A DNA stretch of 21,508 nt, taken from assembly GCA_035575515.1 (NCBI GenBank), contig DATLXU010000056.1:1-21508 (forward strand), given 5' to 3'. This DNA comes from DATLXU01 sp035575515. Its GTDB lineage: Bacteria > Acidobacteriota > Blastocatellia > UBA7656. Numbering within the stretch: the stretch's first letter is position 1; each line of letters starts with the position of its first letter. The notes under the pieces are model-generated. The model was not told the origin of the DNA, did not search any database, and saw nothing but the letters and a program-made list of their open reading frames with translations. A program made the position numbers and the translations under genes. Of the stretch, positions 1-6,134 are shown piece after piece.

Positions 1-2
1 CG

Positions 3-899
3 CGAGCCGTGATCGTCTTTAACAAAGACATCAGCGAAGGCGATGACGGCGGCGAGACGCTGATCTTAATGGACGTCACGGGCACGCAGATACCGTCGGT
101 CTTCATTCGCCGCAGCAGCGGGCTTGCCCTGCGCGATTTCGTGAGATCGAATCCATCGGCCACGCTGAACATCGCGCCGCTTGGCTCAATCAGCGCGCCG
201 GGCGATGTGATTGCAAGCTTCAGCTCGCGCGGGCCTGCTCCAACTCGCACGCTCAAACCAGACCTTTCGGCTCCGGGCGTGATAATTTATTCAGGCGCGA
301 TCAAGACGGCCAATGCTGATGGCGTGTCTGACCCGAGCGGATTTACGAGCGTGAGCGGAACGAGTCAGGCGACGCCGCACGTTGCGGGCGCGGCTGCCTT
401 AGTCAAGCAGCTTCACCCGACGTGGACGCCTGAGCAGATTAAATCGGCTCTTATTGCTTCAGCAACCAACGATGTCTTCACCACAACGAGCAAAACGACG
501 CGGGCCGGAATCCTCGCGCAGGGCGGAGGCCGCATTGATGTCAGTCGCGCGGGCGCAATTGCCGCGACATTCTCTCCCGCGAACCTCAGCTTTGGAGTGA
601 ACAAGCTGAAGAAGAAGCCCGTGACGCTGACTTTGGATTTAGCCGTCACGAATCAGACCGGCGGTCAGAACACGTTCAACATCAGCATCCAGCAACTCGA
701 CCCGAACGAATTTGTGACCGTCACGCCTTCGACCAGTACCGTTACGCTTGCATCGGGCGGCACGGCAACGGTGACGATAACAATCTTTGCCGCGAAGCAG
801 GCCGAGAAGCGCAGCTACACCGGTTACGTCGTCGTGACAGATTTGACGGGCCAGACTCTCCACGTGCCCTACTGGGTTCAGTATAAGAAGAAGGTATAA
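3..899 (+). CDS. Subtilisin-like S8 serine protease, 3' part (5' end outside window)
   Basis: The frame is open to the left edge, so this is the C-terminal part of a larger secreted protease. The first 45 or so residues (AVIVFNKD... to SVFIRRSSG) look like the end of a PA (protease-associated) insert. Next come the S8 landmarks FSSRGPAP and LKPDLSAPG, and then SGTSQATPHVAGAAAL, which carries the catalytic serine (codon 363-365). The catalytic Asp and His must lie upstream of the window. From about nt 570 an Fn3-like beta domain runs to the stop, as is common at the C terminus of large extracellular subtilases. Family membership is clear. Substrate specificity cannot be read from the sequence. 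It is followed by palindromic element P1 and by a second secreted-protein remnant on the same strand. Confidence 0.9.
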   Translation, partial: RAVIVFNKDISEGDDGGETLILMDVTGTQIPSVFIRRSSGLALRDFVRSNPSATLNIAPLGSISAPGDVIASFSSRGPAPTRTLKPDLSAPGVIIYSGAIKTANADGVSDPSGFTSVSGTSQATPHVAGAAALVKQLHPTWTPEQIKSALIASATNDVFTTTSKTTRAGILAQGGGRIDVSRAGAIAATFSPANLSFGVNKLKKKPVTLTLDLAVTNQTGGQNTFNISIQQLDPNEFVTVTPSTSTVTLASGGTATVTITIFAAKQAEKRSYTGYVVVTDLTGQTLHVPYWVQYKKKV

Positions 900-906
900 A
901 GACAGA

Positions 907-987
907 GTCCTTTGCCCTTTGTCATTAGTCCTTTGTTACCGCCGTAGAGAACAAACAACAAATGACGAGTGATAAAGGACAAAGGAC
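907..987. repeat. Palindromic heptad element P1
   Basis: The left arm 907-937 and right arm 957-987 are inverted repeats that match at 26 of 31 positions across a 19-nt spacer. The left arm reads as degenerate 7-mers: GTCCTTT, GCCCTTT, GTCATTA, GTCCTTT. It lies between the S8 protease stop (899) and the following truncated gene, and it supplies the in-frame TGA (963-965) that ends that gene's upstream reading frame. No convincing flanking direct repeat was seen. Confidence 0.75.
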
Positions 988-2090
988 AATCTTTTCTTTT
1001 TGCCTTCTGCCGCGATTGTGATAATCTTGGCGCGGTTTTTATTTTCGCAGCTCCTACAGGCTCTCAGCTTAGAAACCAGTTCCCCGATTCTGGCTTCTTC
1101 ATCGCGTCGCTGGATTTGGACACGCAAAACGCGCTGTCGAATCTTTACCCCACGCCCGACTATGCAACCTCAAACGGCTCCATTGAAGGAAGCGTGAATC
1201 TAAATGTCGGCGGAAGTGATATTCCGATTTCGGGAATCAATATGGTCGCCCGCCGCATTGATCAGGGACAGTATCCACCCCTTTTAGGAACCGCGGCTTT
1301 TCCTGCAGCGCCGACGCTTGACGGCGATGGTGTTCCTCAGATTCCGCCAGCGCAAGCGGCGACCGATTCACTTGCTACCGTTTCGAGCGCGGTGACGGGG
1401 CTTGAGTTCGGGCCGGGCAGGTACAGGATTCAAGGATTGCCGCCGGGTCAGTACCTTGTCGGAATTCAGCAGATCAATCCCAATGCAACGGGAGGGTCAG
1501 GCATCGGCCCGCTCGATAACCAGTTCCCGCTTCCATTCAAAGAAGAGTTCTTCAACGGCTTGAACGGCTCATCAAATACGGTGGACGTTTTCGCGCCGGT
1601 TACTGTGACTGCGGGGGGAACCGTGACGGGAATTGATTTCACCATCAATGGCATAAGCGCAGCCGCGCCCGCGCTCGCTGACGAAAGAGAGCCGAACGAG
1701 AAGACGAAAAAGGCTCAGAAGCTGGAGGTTCCCGTGTTGCTATCGGCCAGCGCATCTGACACAGACCTGGCATTATTGAAGATAAGCCTTCCCGGCGGGA
1801 TAACCGATCCAATCGAAGACCTGTACAAGATCACGGTGAATCAATCGCGCATCGTCTTCATAATCTTGGAGCCGACTTCGGGTTCAGGCGACCTCGATAT
1901 GTACCTGTTCAGCTCAGGCGTGAGCAAGAAGAAGACCTCGCTCGACGACCCGAACCTGATCTCGTTCAGCGCCGGGCCGACGGCGAATGAGTTAATTGCT
2001 GCGCAACTCGAACCGGGCACGTACATCATCGGGGTGAGCGCCTTTCAAGGCAACATCGGCTACCGACTGCGCGTCATCACTTCTCAATGA
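969..2090 (+). CDS. Secreted-protein remnant with PPC domain, probably N-terminally truncated
   Basis: From about residue 38 the frame is convincingly coding. A SLDLDTQNALSNLYPTPDY segment, followed by a beta-rich carboxypeptidase-regulatory-like region (GSIEGSVNL to VARRIDQG), resembles what follows the catalytic domain in matrixin-like metalloproteases of this kind of bacterium. A linker (about residue 235, EREPNEKTKKAQ) leads into a C-terminal PPC (pre-peptidase C-terminal) domain with GSGDLDMYLF and LEPGTYIIGVSAF. No catalytic HExxH and no in-frame signal peptide are present. The only upstream start is a GTG at 969 inside palindrome P1, just after an in-frame stop at 963-965. The first 35 residues look non-coding. 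I read this as the 3' half of a broken exported protease. A short PPC protein with an unrecognised start is the alternative. Confidence 0.6.
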   Translation: MIKDKGQSFLFAFCRDCDNLGAVFIFAAPTGSQLRNQFPDSGFFIASLDLDTQNALSNLYPTPDYATSNGSIEGSVNLNVGGSDIPISGINMVARRIDQGQYPPLLGTAAFPAAPTLDGDGVPQIPPAQAATDSLATVSSAVTGLEFGPGRYRIQGLPPGQYLVGIQQINPNATGGSGIGPLDNQFPLPFKEEFFNGLNGSSNTVDVFAPVTVTAGGTVTGIDFTINGISAAAPALADEREPNEKTKKAQKLEVPVLLSASASDTDLALLKISLPGGITDPIEDLYKITVNQSRIVFIILEPTSGSGDLDMYLFSSGVSKKKTSLDDPNLISFSAGPTANELIAAQLEPGTYIIGVSAFQGNIGYRLRVITSQ

Positions 2091-2104
2091 GGGAAACGAC
2101 GAAT

Positions 2105-2198
2105 AGAGAAGTGCGGAACAATGAATGGTGAATTGAAAAGCGAAAAGGATTGAGGCCTGCTGAGTCTCTGCCCGTCGTTCATCCTTCCGCATTTCTCT
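2105..2198. repeat. Palindromic element P2 between convergent genes
   Basis: Arms 2105-2127 and 2176-2198 are inverted repeats matching at 19 of 23 positions around a 48-nt centre. Roughly 7-nt GAA-initial units can be seen in the left half. It fills the gap between the PPC gene (stop 2090) and the TonB-like gene on the minus strand (stop at 2205). It could therefore fold in both transcripts and act as a shared 3' structure, but there is no U-tract typical of an intrinsic terminator. Confidence 0.6.
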
Positions 2199-2204
2199 TC
2201 TTGC

Positions 2205-3206
2205 TCACGGCTTCTTCCGTTTCTCTTTTTCCTTTTCGGCTTCGCGCTGTTTTCGCTCTTGCTCTTGAAGCTCAAGGAGCGAAGGCGGAGGCTGCGCGAA
2301 TGTTATCTCTTCACGATAGGTCGCGTGAACCGCTTTGCCGTTTAAGAGCGCGGGCGAGAAGCGATACCGGCGGAACGCTTCAACCGCGCGCTCGTCAATC
2401 ACCGCGTCAATTCCTCTGAGCACCTTGACGTTGATTATCTTCCCTTCGGGCGTGACCACGCCGCCGACTAGAACCGATCCGCGAACGGCGCGGCCAGCCT
2501 CGAACTTCGGCACTACGCGGTCGAGCGCGACGGGCGGCGTGAAGCGATCAGATTCGCTCATCTTCAGAGGCACGCCGTATTCGTCAACTGGATGAGACAA
2601 CTGCTCTGGCCGATTGCGAAGGCTTGAGACGGGAACGATCTCCGGCGTGACCGATATGAGCAAGGTGCGCTCGGCGGGCGCGCTCTCCTGAGTGCCGCCG
2701 CCGCCGATGAAATACTTCACGCCGAACATCCCCTTGCCGCCGCGCAGCATAACCGTTTCATAGTTATCGAACTCTACGTTCTTGGCGTCGAGCAGCGGTT
2801 CATTGCCGTAGCGCACTTTGAAATCGAGTTTCATAAACCCGCGCGCGACATCGTGCGGCGTCGCGACGAAGACCATGTATTCGGGACCGAGCAGCACCGC
2901 GTCGTTGAACACTTCGCCATTGCGAAGTCCCACGGAGCGGATGTGGCGCACGGCCAGCTCTTCGAGCTTGTGCTTGTCTTTGAGGTAAGCGATCTCATCT
3001 TCGGGCGTTGAAAAAGTCGAAGCCAGCCGCGTGACGTTCTGCATCGCGGGCGAGCGCAGCGCGTCGTACTGATAAACGGCGAACGTCAGATTCACGCCGT
3101 ACTCGCGCCCGGCTGCTCGCGCGCTGACCGACCCGCTTTGCGCAATAACTGTCGTTGATAACAATGAAACGAGTATGAGTGTTAGCAAAACTTTCGGGAC
3201 CTTCAT
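2205..3206 (-). CDS. Exported TonB C-terminal-domain protein
   Basis: The 333-residue protein starts MKVPKVLLTLILVSLL and has a clear signal peptide or N-anchor ending near VIAQSG. The middle 170 residues are an unassigned beta-rich region (FKVRYGNEPLLDAKNVEFDNYETVMLRGG is typical). Residues of about 245-310 form a TonB C-terminal domain: GSVLVGGVVTPEGKI, then AVEAFRRYRFSPALLNGKAV. The tail is charged and K/E-rich. It may pass energy or bind a periplasmic partner, but the proline-rich spanning region of true TonB is missing. A GTG at 3215, giving MIIMKV, would overlap the rsmI stop as GTGA. I prefer ATG 3206 because it opens the signal peptide cleanly. It is the last gene of the minus-strand run behind rsmI. 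Confidence 0.75.
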   Translation of the reverse strand: MKVPKVLLTLILVSLLSTTVIAQSGSVSARAAGREYGVNLTFAVYQYDALRSPAMQNVTRLASTFSTPEDEIAYLKDKHKLEELAVRHIRSVGLRNGEVFNDAVLLGPEYMVFVATPHDVARGFMKLDFKVRYGNEPLLDAKNVEFDNYETVMLRGGKGMFGVKYFIGGGGTQESAPAERTLLISVTPEIVPVSSLRNRPEQLSHPVDEYGVPLKMSESDRFTPPVALDRVVPKFEAGRAVRGSVLVGGVVTPEGKIINVKVLRGIDAVIDERAVEAFRRYRFSPALLNGKAVHATYREEITFAQPPPSLLELQEQERKQREAEKEKEKRKKP

Positions 3207-3211
3207 AATAA

Positions 3212-4063
3212 TCACTCTAAATCATCGGCGGCGCGCTCTTCCAGAAATAATTTATAGGCGGCGCTCTTGCTCATTCGGCGCGAGCGGGCGACGCGCTTGA
3301 GAGCAGCCTTTTGATCTAATCCCTCATCGCGCATGAGTTGTTCGACTTCTTCGCGTATTGTTGTTGCACTGGCTTCCGCCTGTTCAACCATGTCTTCATC
3401 AGGCGGGGCGATGAGCAGAACTATCTCGCCGCGCATCGCGCGCTCATTCAATTCAATTTCATTGAGTCGCCCGCGCGTGAACTCTTCGTGCAGCTTTGTG
3501 AGCTCGCGCGCAATCACGCACTCGCGATTGCCGAGCGCTTCGAGCGCGTCCGCGAGAGTCTCCTTGATGCGATGCGGCGCTTCGTAAAAGATGAGCGTTG
3601 ATTTAATCGCCGCAAGCTCCGCGAGCCGCGCCCGCCGCGCTGATTTTTTCGACGGCAGAAATCCCGCGAATAGGAATTCGTCTGTCGCGAGTCCCGACGC
3701 CGCGAGCGCAGCAATTAATGCCGAGGGTCCGGGAATCGGGACGACCGCGATGTCGCGCTCGATAGCTTCTCGAACAAGGCGATAGCCGGGATCGGAAACT
3801 AGCGGTGTACCCGCGTCCGAAACGAGCGCGATGTCAATTCCGCTTTCGAGCTTTGAAATTAATTGAGCTGCGCGCTCGCGCTCGTTGTGCTCGTGATAAC
3901 TGATTAGCGGTTTGGCAATTCCGTAATGCGAAAGCAGCTTTCGCGTATGGCGCGTATCTTCGCAGGCGATGAGATCAACTTCGCGCAGTATGCGAAGCGC
4001 GCGGAGCGTTATGTCTTCGAGGTTTCCAATCGGCGTTGCGACCGTATAAAGCGTGCCGGGCAT
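3212..4063 (-). CDS. rsmI: 16S rRNA (cytidine1402-2'-O)-methyltransferase RsmI
   Basis: This SAM-dependent tetrapyrrole-methylase-fold enzyme 2'-O-methylates C1402 of 16S rRNA in the decoding centre. The family signature runs the full length: GTLYTVATPIGNLEDITLRA at the N terminus, ACEDTRHTRKLL, SYHEHNE, LVSDAGTPLVSDPG, PGPSALIAALAASGL, GFLPSK, FYEAPHR and RELTKLHEEF. A C-terminal helical region (DQKAALKRVARSRRMSKSAAY) looks like the usual RsmI HTH tail. With the ATG at 4063 the length is 283 aa, normal for the family. A TTG at 4111 would add 16 residues that do not look coding. It is 74 nt downstream of the nitroreductase gene and overlaps or abuts the TonB-like gene, so co-transcription is likely. 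Confidence 0.95.
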   Translation of the reverse strand: MPGTLYTVATPIGNLEDITLRALRILREVDLIACEDTRHTRKLLSHYGIAKPLISYHEHNERERAAQLISKLESGIDIALVSDAGTPLVSDPGYRLVREAIERDIAVVPIPGPSALIAALAASGLATDEFLFAGFLPSKKSARRARLAELAAIKSTLIFYEAPHRIKETLADALEALGNRECVIARELTKLHEEFTRGRLNEIELNERAMRGEIVLLIAPPDEDMVEQAEASATTIREEVEQLMRDEGLDQKAALKRVARSRRMSKSAAYKLFLEERAADDLE

Positions 4064-4137
4064 GACAGCAGATAATGTAACACGAAGCGGTTGACGATCG
4101 CTTGTCGGCAATCAACGCAATAGCCTCAGAAAAGTTT

Positions 4138-4767
4138 TCAACCGTTGTCGTATGGCTTCTCCCACGTACCGGCAAAAGCAATTTCGCTAATCGGCTTGCG
4201 GGTGCGCGGCGCGAGTTCTTTGGCGCGCGCGTCTTCGCTCAGATCATCGAGGCTGCCGCAATAGGGGTAGCCGATGGCGATCATCGCAATCAGGGTGAAG
4301 CCTTCGGGAATGTTGAACTCGCTTCGTGCGCGCTCAGCATCGAACCCGGCCATCGCGTGCGCAACGAGTCCGAGTTCAACAGCTTCGAGCAGCAGGTTTT
4401 CTGTCGCAAGTCCCACGTCGTGTTGAGCCGTCCGATTCGGCCTCTGGTTGTAAGTGAAGCTGTCGCGCGCAACTGAAATCAAAAGCACGGGCGCTTTCTT
4501 AGCCCAAGCGTTGCCAGCAACCAGACACGCTCGCGCCCGCTCCATCGCATCTATATCGGAGCCGTCGAAAATCAGAAACCGCCACGGCTGTTCGTTGAAA
4601 CAAGACGGCGCCCAGCGCGCGGCTTCAAACAACCGCATAAGCTTTTCGCGCTCGACCGCTCGGCCTTCTTCAAACTGGCGCGGACTCCAGCGCCGCGCCA
4701 TCAATTCGTTTATGGGATGATCGGCAGCAGCAGGCTTTTCCGGATAGATAATCTTCTCAATGAACAT
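4138..4767 (-). CDS. Nitroreductase-family flavoprotein
   Basis: The 209-residue protein has the FMN-dependent nitroreductase fold. RRWSPRQFEEGRAV at about 25-38 is the N-terminal FMN-binding RxSxRxF-type motif, and AARWAPSCFNEQPWRF at about 49-64 is the classic conserved stretch. QHDVGLATENLLLEAVELGLVAHAMAGFD and MIAIGYPYCG follow. Such enzymes reduce quinones, nitro compounds or related electrophiles with NAD(P)H. The physiological substrate cannot be inferred here. An AGAGAG Shine-Dalgarno lies 8 nt before the ATG. It sits 33 nt after the hydrolase stop on the same strand and is probably in one transcript with it and rsmI. Confidence 0.9.
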   Translation of the reverse strand: MFIEKIIYPEKPAAADHPINELMARRWSPRQFEEGRAVEREKLMRLFEAARWAPSCFNEQPWRFLIFDGSDIDAMERARACLVAGNAWAKKAPVLLISVARDSFTYNQRPNRTAQHDVGLATENLLLEAVELGLVAHAMAGFDAERARSEFNIPEGFTLIAMIAIGYPYCGSLDDLSEDARAKELAPRTRKPISEIAFAGTWEKPYDNG

Positions 4768-4800
4768 GGTTGAATCTCTCTTGCTTATCAGGTTGCGGCG

Positions 4801-5868
4801 TTACGGAGAGAGCCTCTTTCCTTTCCTCGCAGCATCAACCACCTCTCGAATCGCGTTGATTACTAGCGCAGGCGCGTCCAGTTGGATATGATGACCGCTC
4901 TCTTTCGCAATTATAACCTTACTGTTGCGCGATAGTCTTGCCAGCCCGAGCTTTTGTTTTCGCTTCTCTTCATTGATGCGGCTCCACTCTTCAGCCGAAA
5001 CACCTTGAGGCGGCGCTTCTCCCTCTTTAACAGCCGGGATGAGCACGATCAACGGCCTGTTGCCGAGCGGAAACTTTTTCGCGGAGCTTTGCATGTGCAT
5101 CTGCTGCAACTCCTCTGCCCAGTAATCATCTGTCGCCGCAAACAGCTTCGGGTTTGATAACGCCCAGAGGCGAATTCTCTGTATCTCCGCCGGCAGCTTA
5201 TCGAATGGAGGTTCTATTTTTGGCGGGCCGAAGACCCGCCTGTTGAGTTCCTGCTGCTTAATATCATCTTCTGTCGGGGGGCGAGGCGAGCTGCTTTTCA
5301 TCGTTTGCGGCGACGGAATCTTTCTGCCCTTTGCCCCGTCTCGCACGCGAACTATCTTGCCCTGATACATCAGCGTCGTATCTTCATGAGTCGGATCAAC
5401 GAGCAGCATACCGGCGACCTCTCCGGGATACCGCGCTGCATAGACTCTCGAAATCAACCCGCCGATGGAATGGCCTACCAGTATGAAGGGCGGCCTGACG
5501 CCAGCTTTCTTCAGCAATAGATGTAACTCATAAGCGTCTTGCCGCATCGTGCGCGGCACAGGTCCTAGGTCGCTCCACGCCAGCCCTGCGCGGTCATACG
5601 AGCAGACCTCAGAGAAGCGCGAAGCGGCTGGTTGAACCAGACTCCAGTCGAATGAGAAATCGCCCGCCCCGGAAATAAAGATGACCGCCGGGCTGCCCGC
5701 GCCCGCGCAGCTTATGTGCAGCTTGTAACCGCCAATATCCGCGAGCCTGCCTGCCGGCGGGTAATCGTGGTTGGCCGAGGGTTGCTGACTTGATGACTTT
5801 CCCGACGAAGCCAGCGCGGCGGCTGAATAGATGATTACTATCCCAACAACGGTTAGCCTGTTTCTCAT
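4801..5868 (-). CDS. Exported alpha/beta hydrolase
   Basis: The 355-residue protein starts MRNRLTVVGIVIIYSAAALA, a signal peptide, so it probably acts outside the cytoplasm. The alpha/beta-hydrolase core has the oxyanion-region motif ISGAGDFSFDW, the nucleophile elbow GHSIGGLISR (Ser about 132), the LLVDPTHE strand with a possible acid, and SGHHIQLDAP carrying the catalytic His near the C terminus. A lid-like, Pro/Lys-rich insert lies between the elbow region and the His. The substrate is unknown. The frame stays open to 6009, but those 47 extra codons run through palindrome P3. The true start is ATG 5868, which has AGGAGT 5 nt upstream. It is the first gene of the probable hydrolase-nitroreductase-rsmI-TonB run. 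Confidence 0.88.
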   Translation of the reverse strand: MRNRLTVVGIVIIYSAAALASSGKSSSQQPSANHDYPPAGRLADIGGYKLHISCAGAGSPAVIFISGAGDFSFDWSLVQPAASRFSEVCSYDRAGLAWSDLGPVPRTMRQDAYELHLLLKKAGVRPPFILVGHSIGGLISRVYAARYPGEVAGMLLVDPTHEDTTLMYQGKIVRVRDGAKGRKIPSPQTMKSSSPRPPTEDDIKQQELNRRVFGPPKIEPPFDKLPAEIQRIRLWALSNPKLFAATDDYWAEELQQMHMQSSAKKFPLGNRPLIVLIPAVKEGEAPPQGVSAEEWSRINEEKRKQKLGLARLSRNSKVIIAKESGHHIQLDAPALVINAIREVVDAARKGKRLSP

Positions 5869-5872
5869 ATAT

Positions 5873-5878
5873 ACTCCT
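5873..5878 (-). promoter_or_regulatory. Shine-Dalgarno of the hydrolase, inside a direct repeat
   Basis: On the minus strand this reads AGGAGT, 4 nt before ATG 5868 with TATA between. The same hexamer (plus-strand ACTCCT) recurs at 6010-6015 on the far side of element P3. The hydrolase ribosome-binding site is therefore one copy of P3's apparent target duplication. Confidence 0.7.
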
Positions 5879-6009
5879 ATGCGAATCAAGAGTGGAAAAT
5901 TGCGCGCGTTGAAATCAAAGGGCTTATGAAAACAGCCTTCCAGTCTTAACGCAACTGAAGGCTCTAAGTCATTGATTCTTTCTGTACGGTTTCTACTCTT
6001 GATTCGCAT
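5879..6009. mobile_element. MITE-like palindromic element P3 with flanking direct repeat
   Basis: The 131-bp element has terminal inverted repeats at 5879-5896 and 5992-6009 that match at 17 of 18 positions (outer end ATGCGAATCAAGAGT). It is flanked by perfect 6-bp direct repeats ACTCCT at 5873-5878 and 6010-6015 (8 bp if AT is counted on both sides). The interior is also a loose palindrome, with an AGCCTTC/GAAGGCT hairpin around 5927-5962. No transposase is encoded, so any movement would need an enzyme elsewhere. It separates the hydrolase ribosome-binding site from its upstream DNA. Confidence 0.75.
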
Positions 6010-6060
6010 ACTCCTGTTTGCCTGTACGAGCGAGCCTTAAAGTTGTTCGCAATCCTTAGC

Positions 6061-6089
6061 TTGACTTGCGCGCCGCCGCGCCATAGCAT
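6061..6089 (+). promoter_or_regulatory. Possible sigma70-type promoter for the metalloprotease
   Basis: TTGACT (6061-6066) and TAGCAT (6084-6089) are 17 bp apart. They match consensus at 5 of 6 and 4 of 6 positions and sit 45 bp before the metalloprotease ATG. The promoter elements are short, so this is only a candidate. Confidence 0.35.
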
Positions 6090-6134
6090 TCGCAGGCAAA
6101 TCTTTCATCTCTATTTCGCGAAAGGAAATCAACG

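Noticed and set aside
5869..6009. N-terminal extension of the hydrolase to 6009
   Set aside because: The added 47 codons run through element P3; the internal ATG 5868 has AGGAGT and opens a clean signal peptide.
6017..6100. TTTGCCTG/CAGGCAAA inverted repeat (6017-6024 and 6093-6100) as a ninth palindromic element
   Set aside because: Only 8 bp match and the arms diverge at once; no heptad units. Likely chance.
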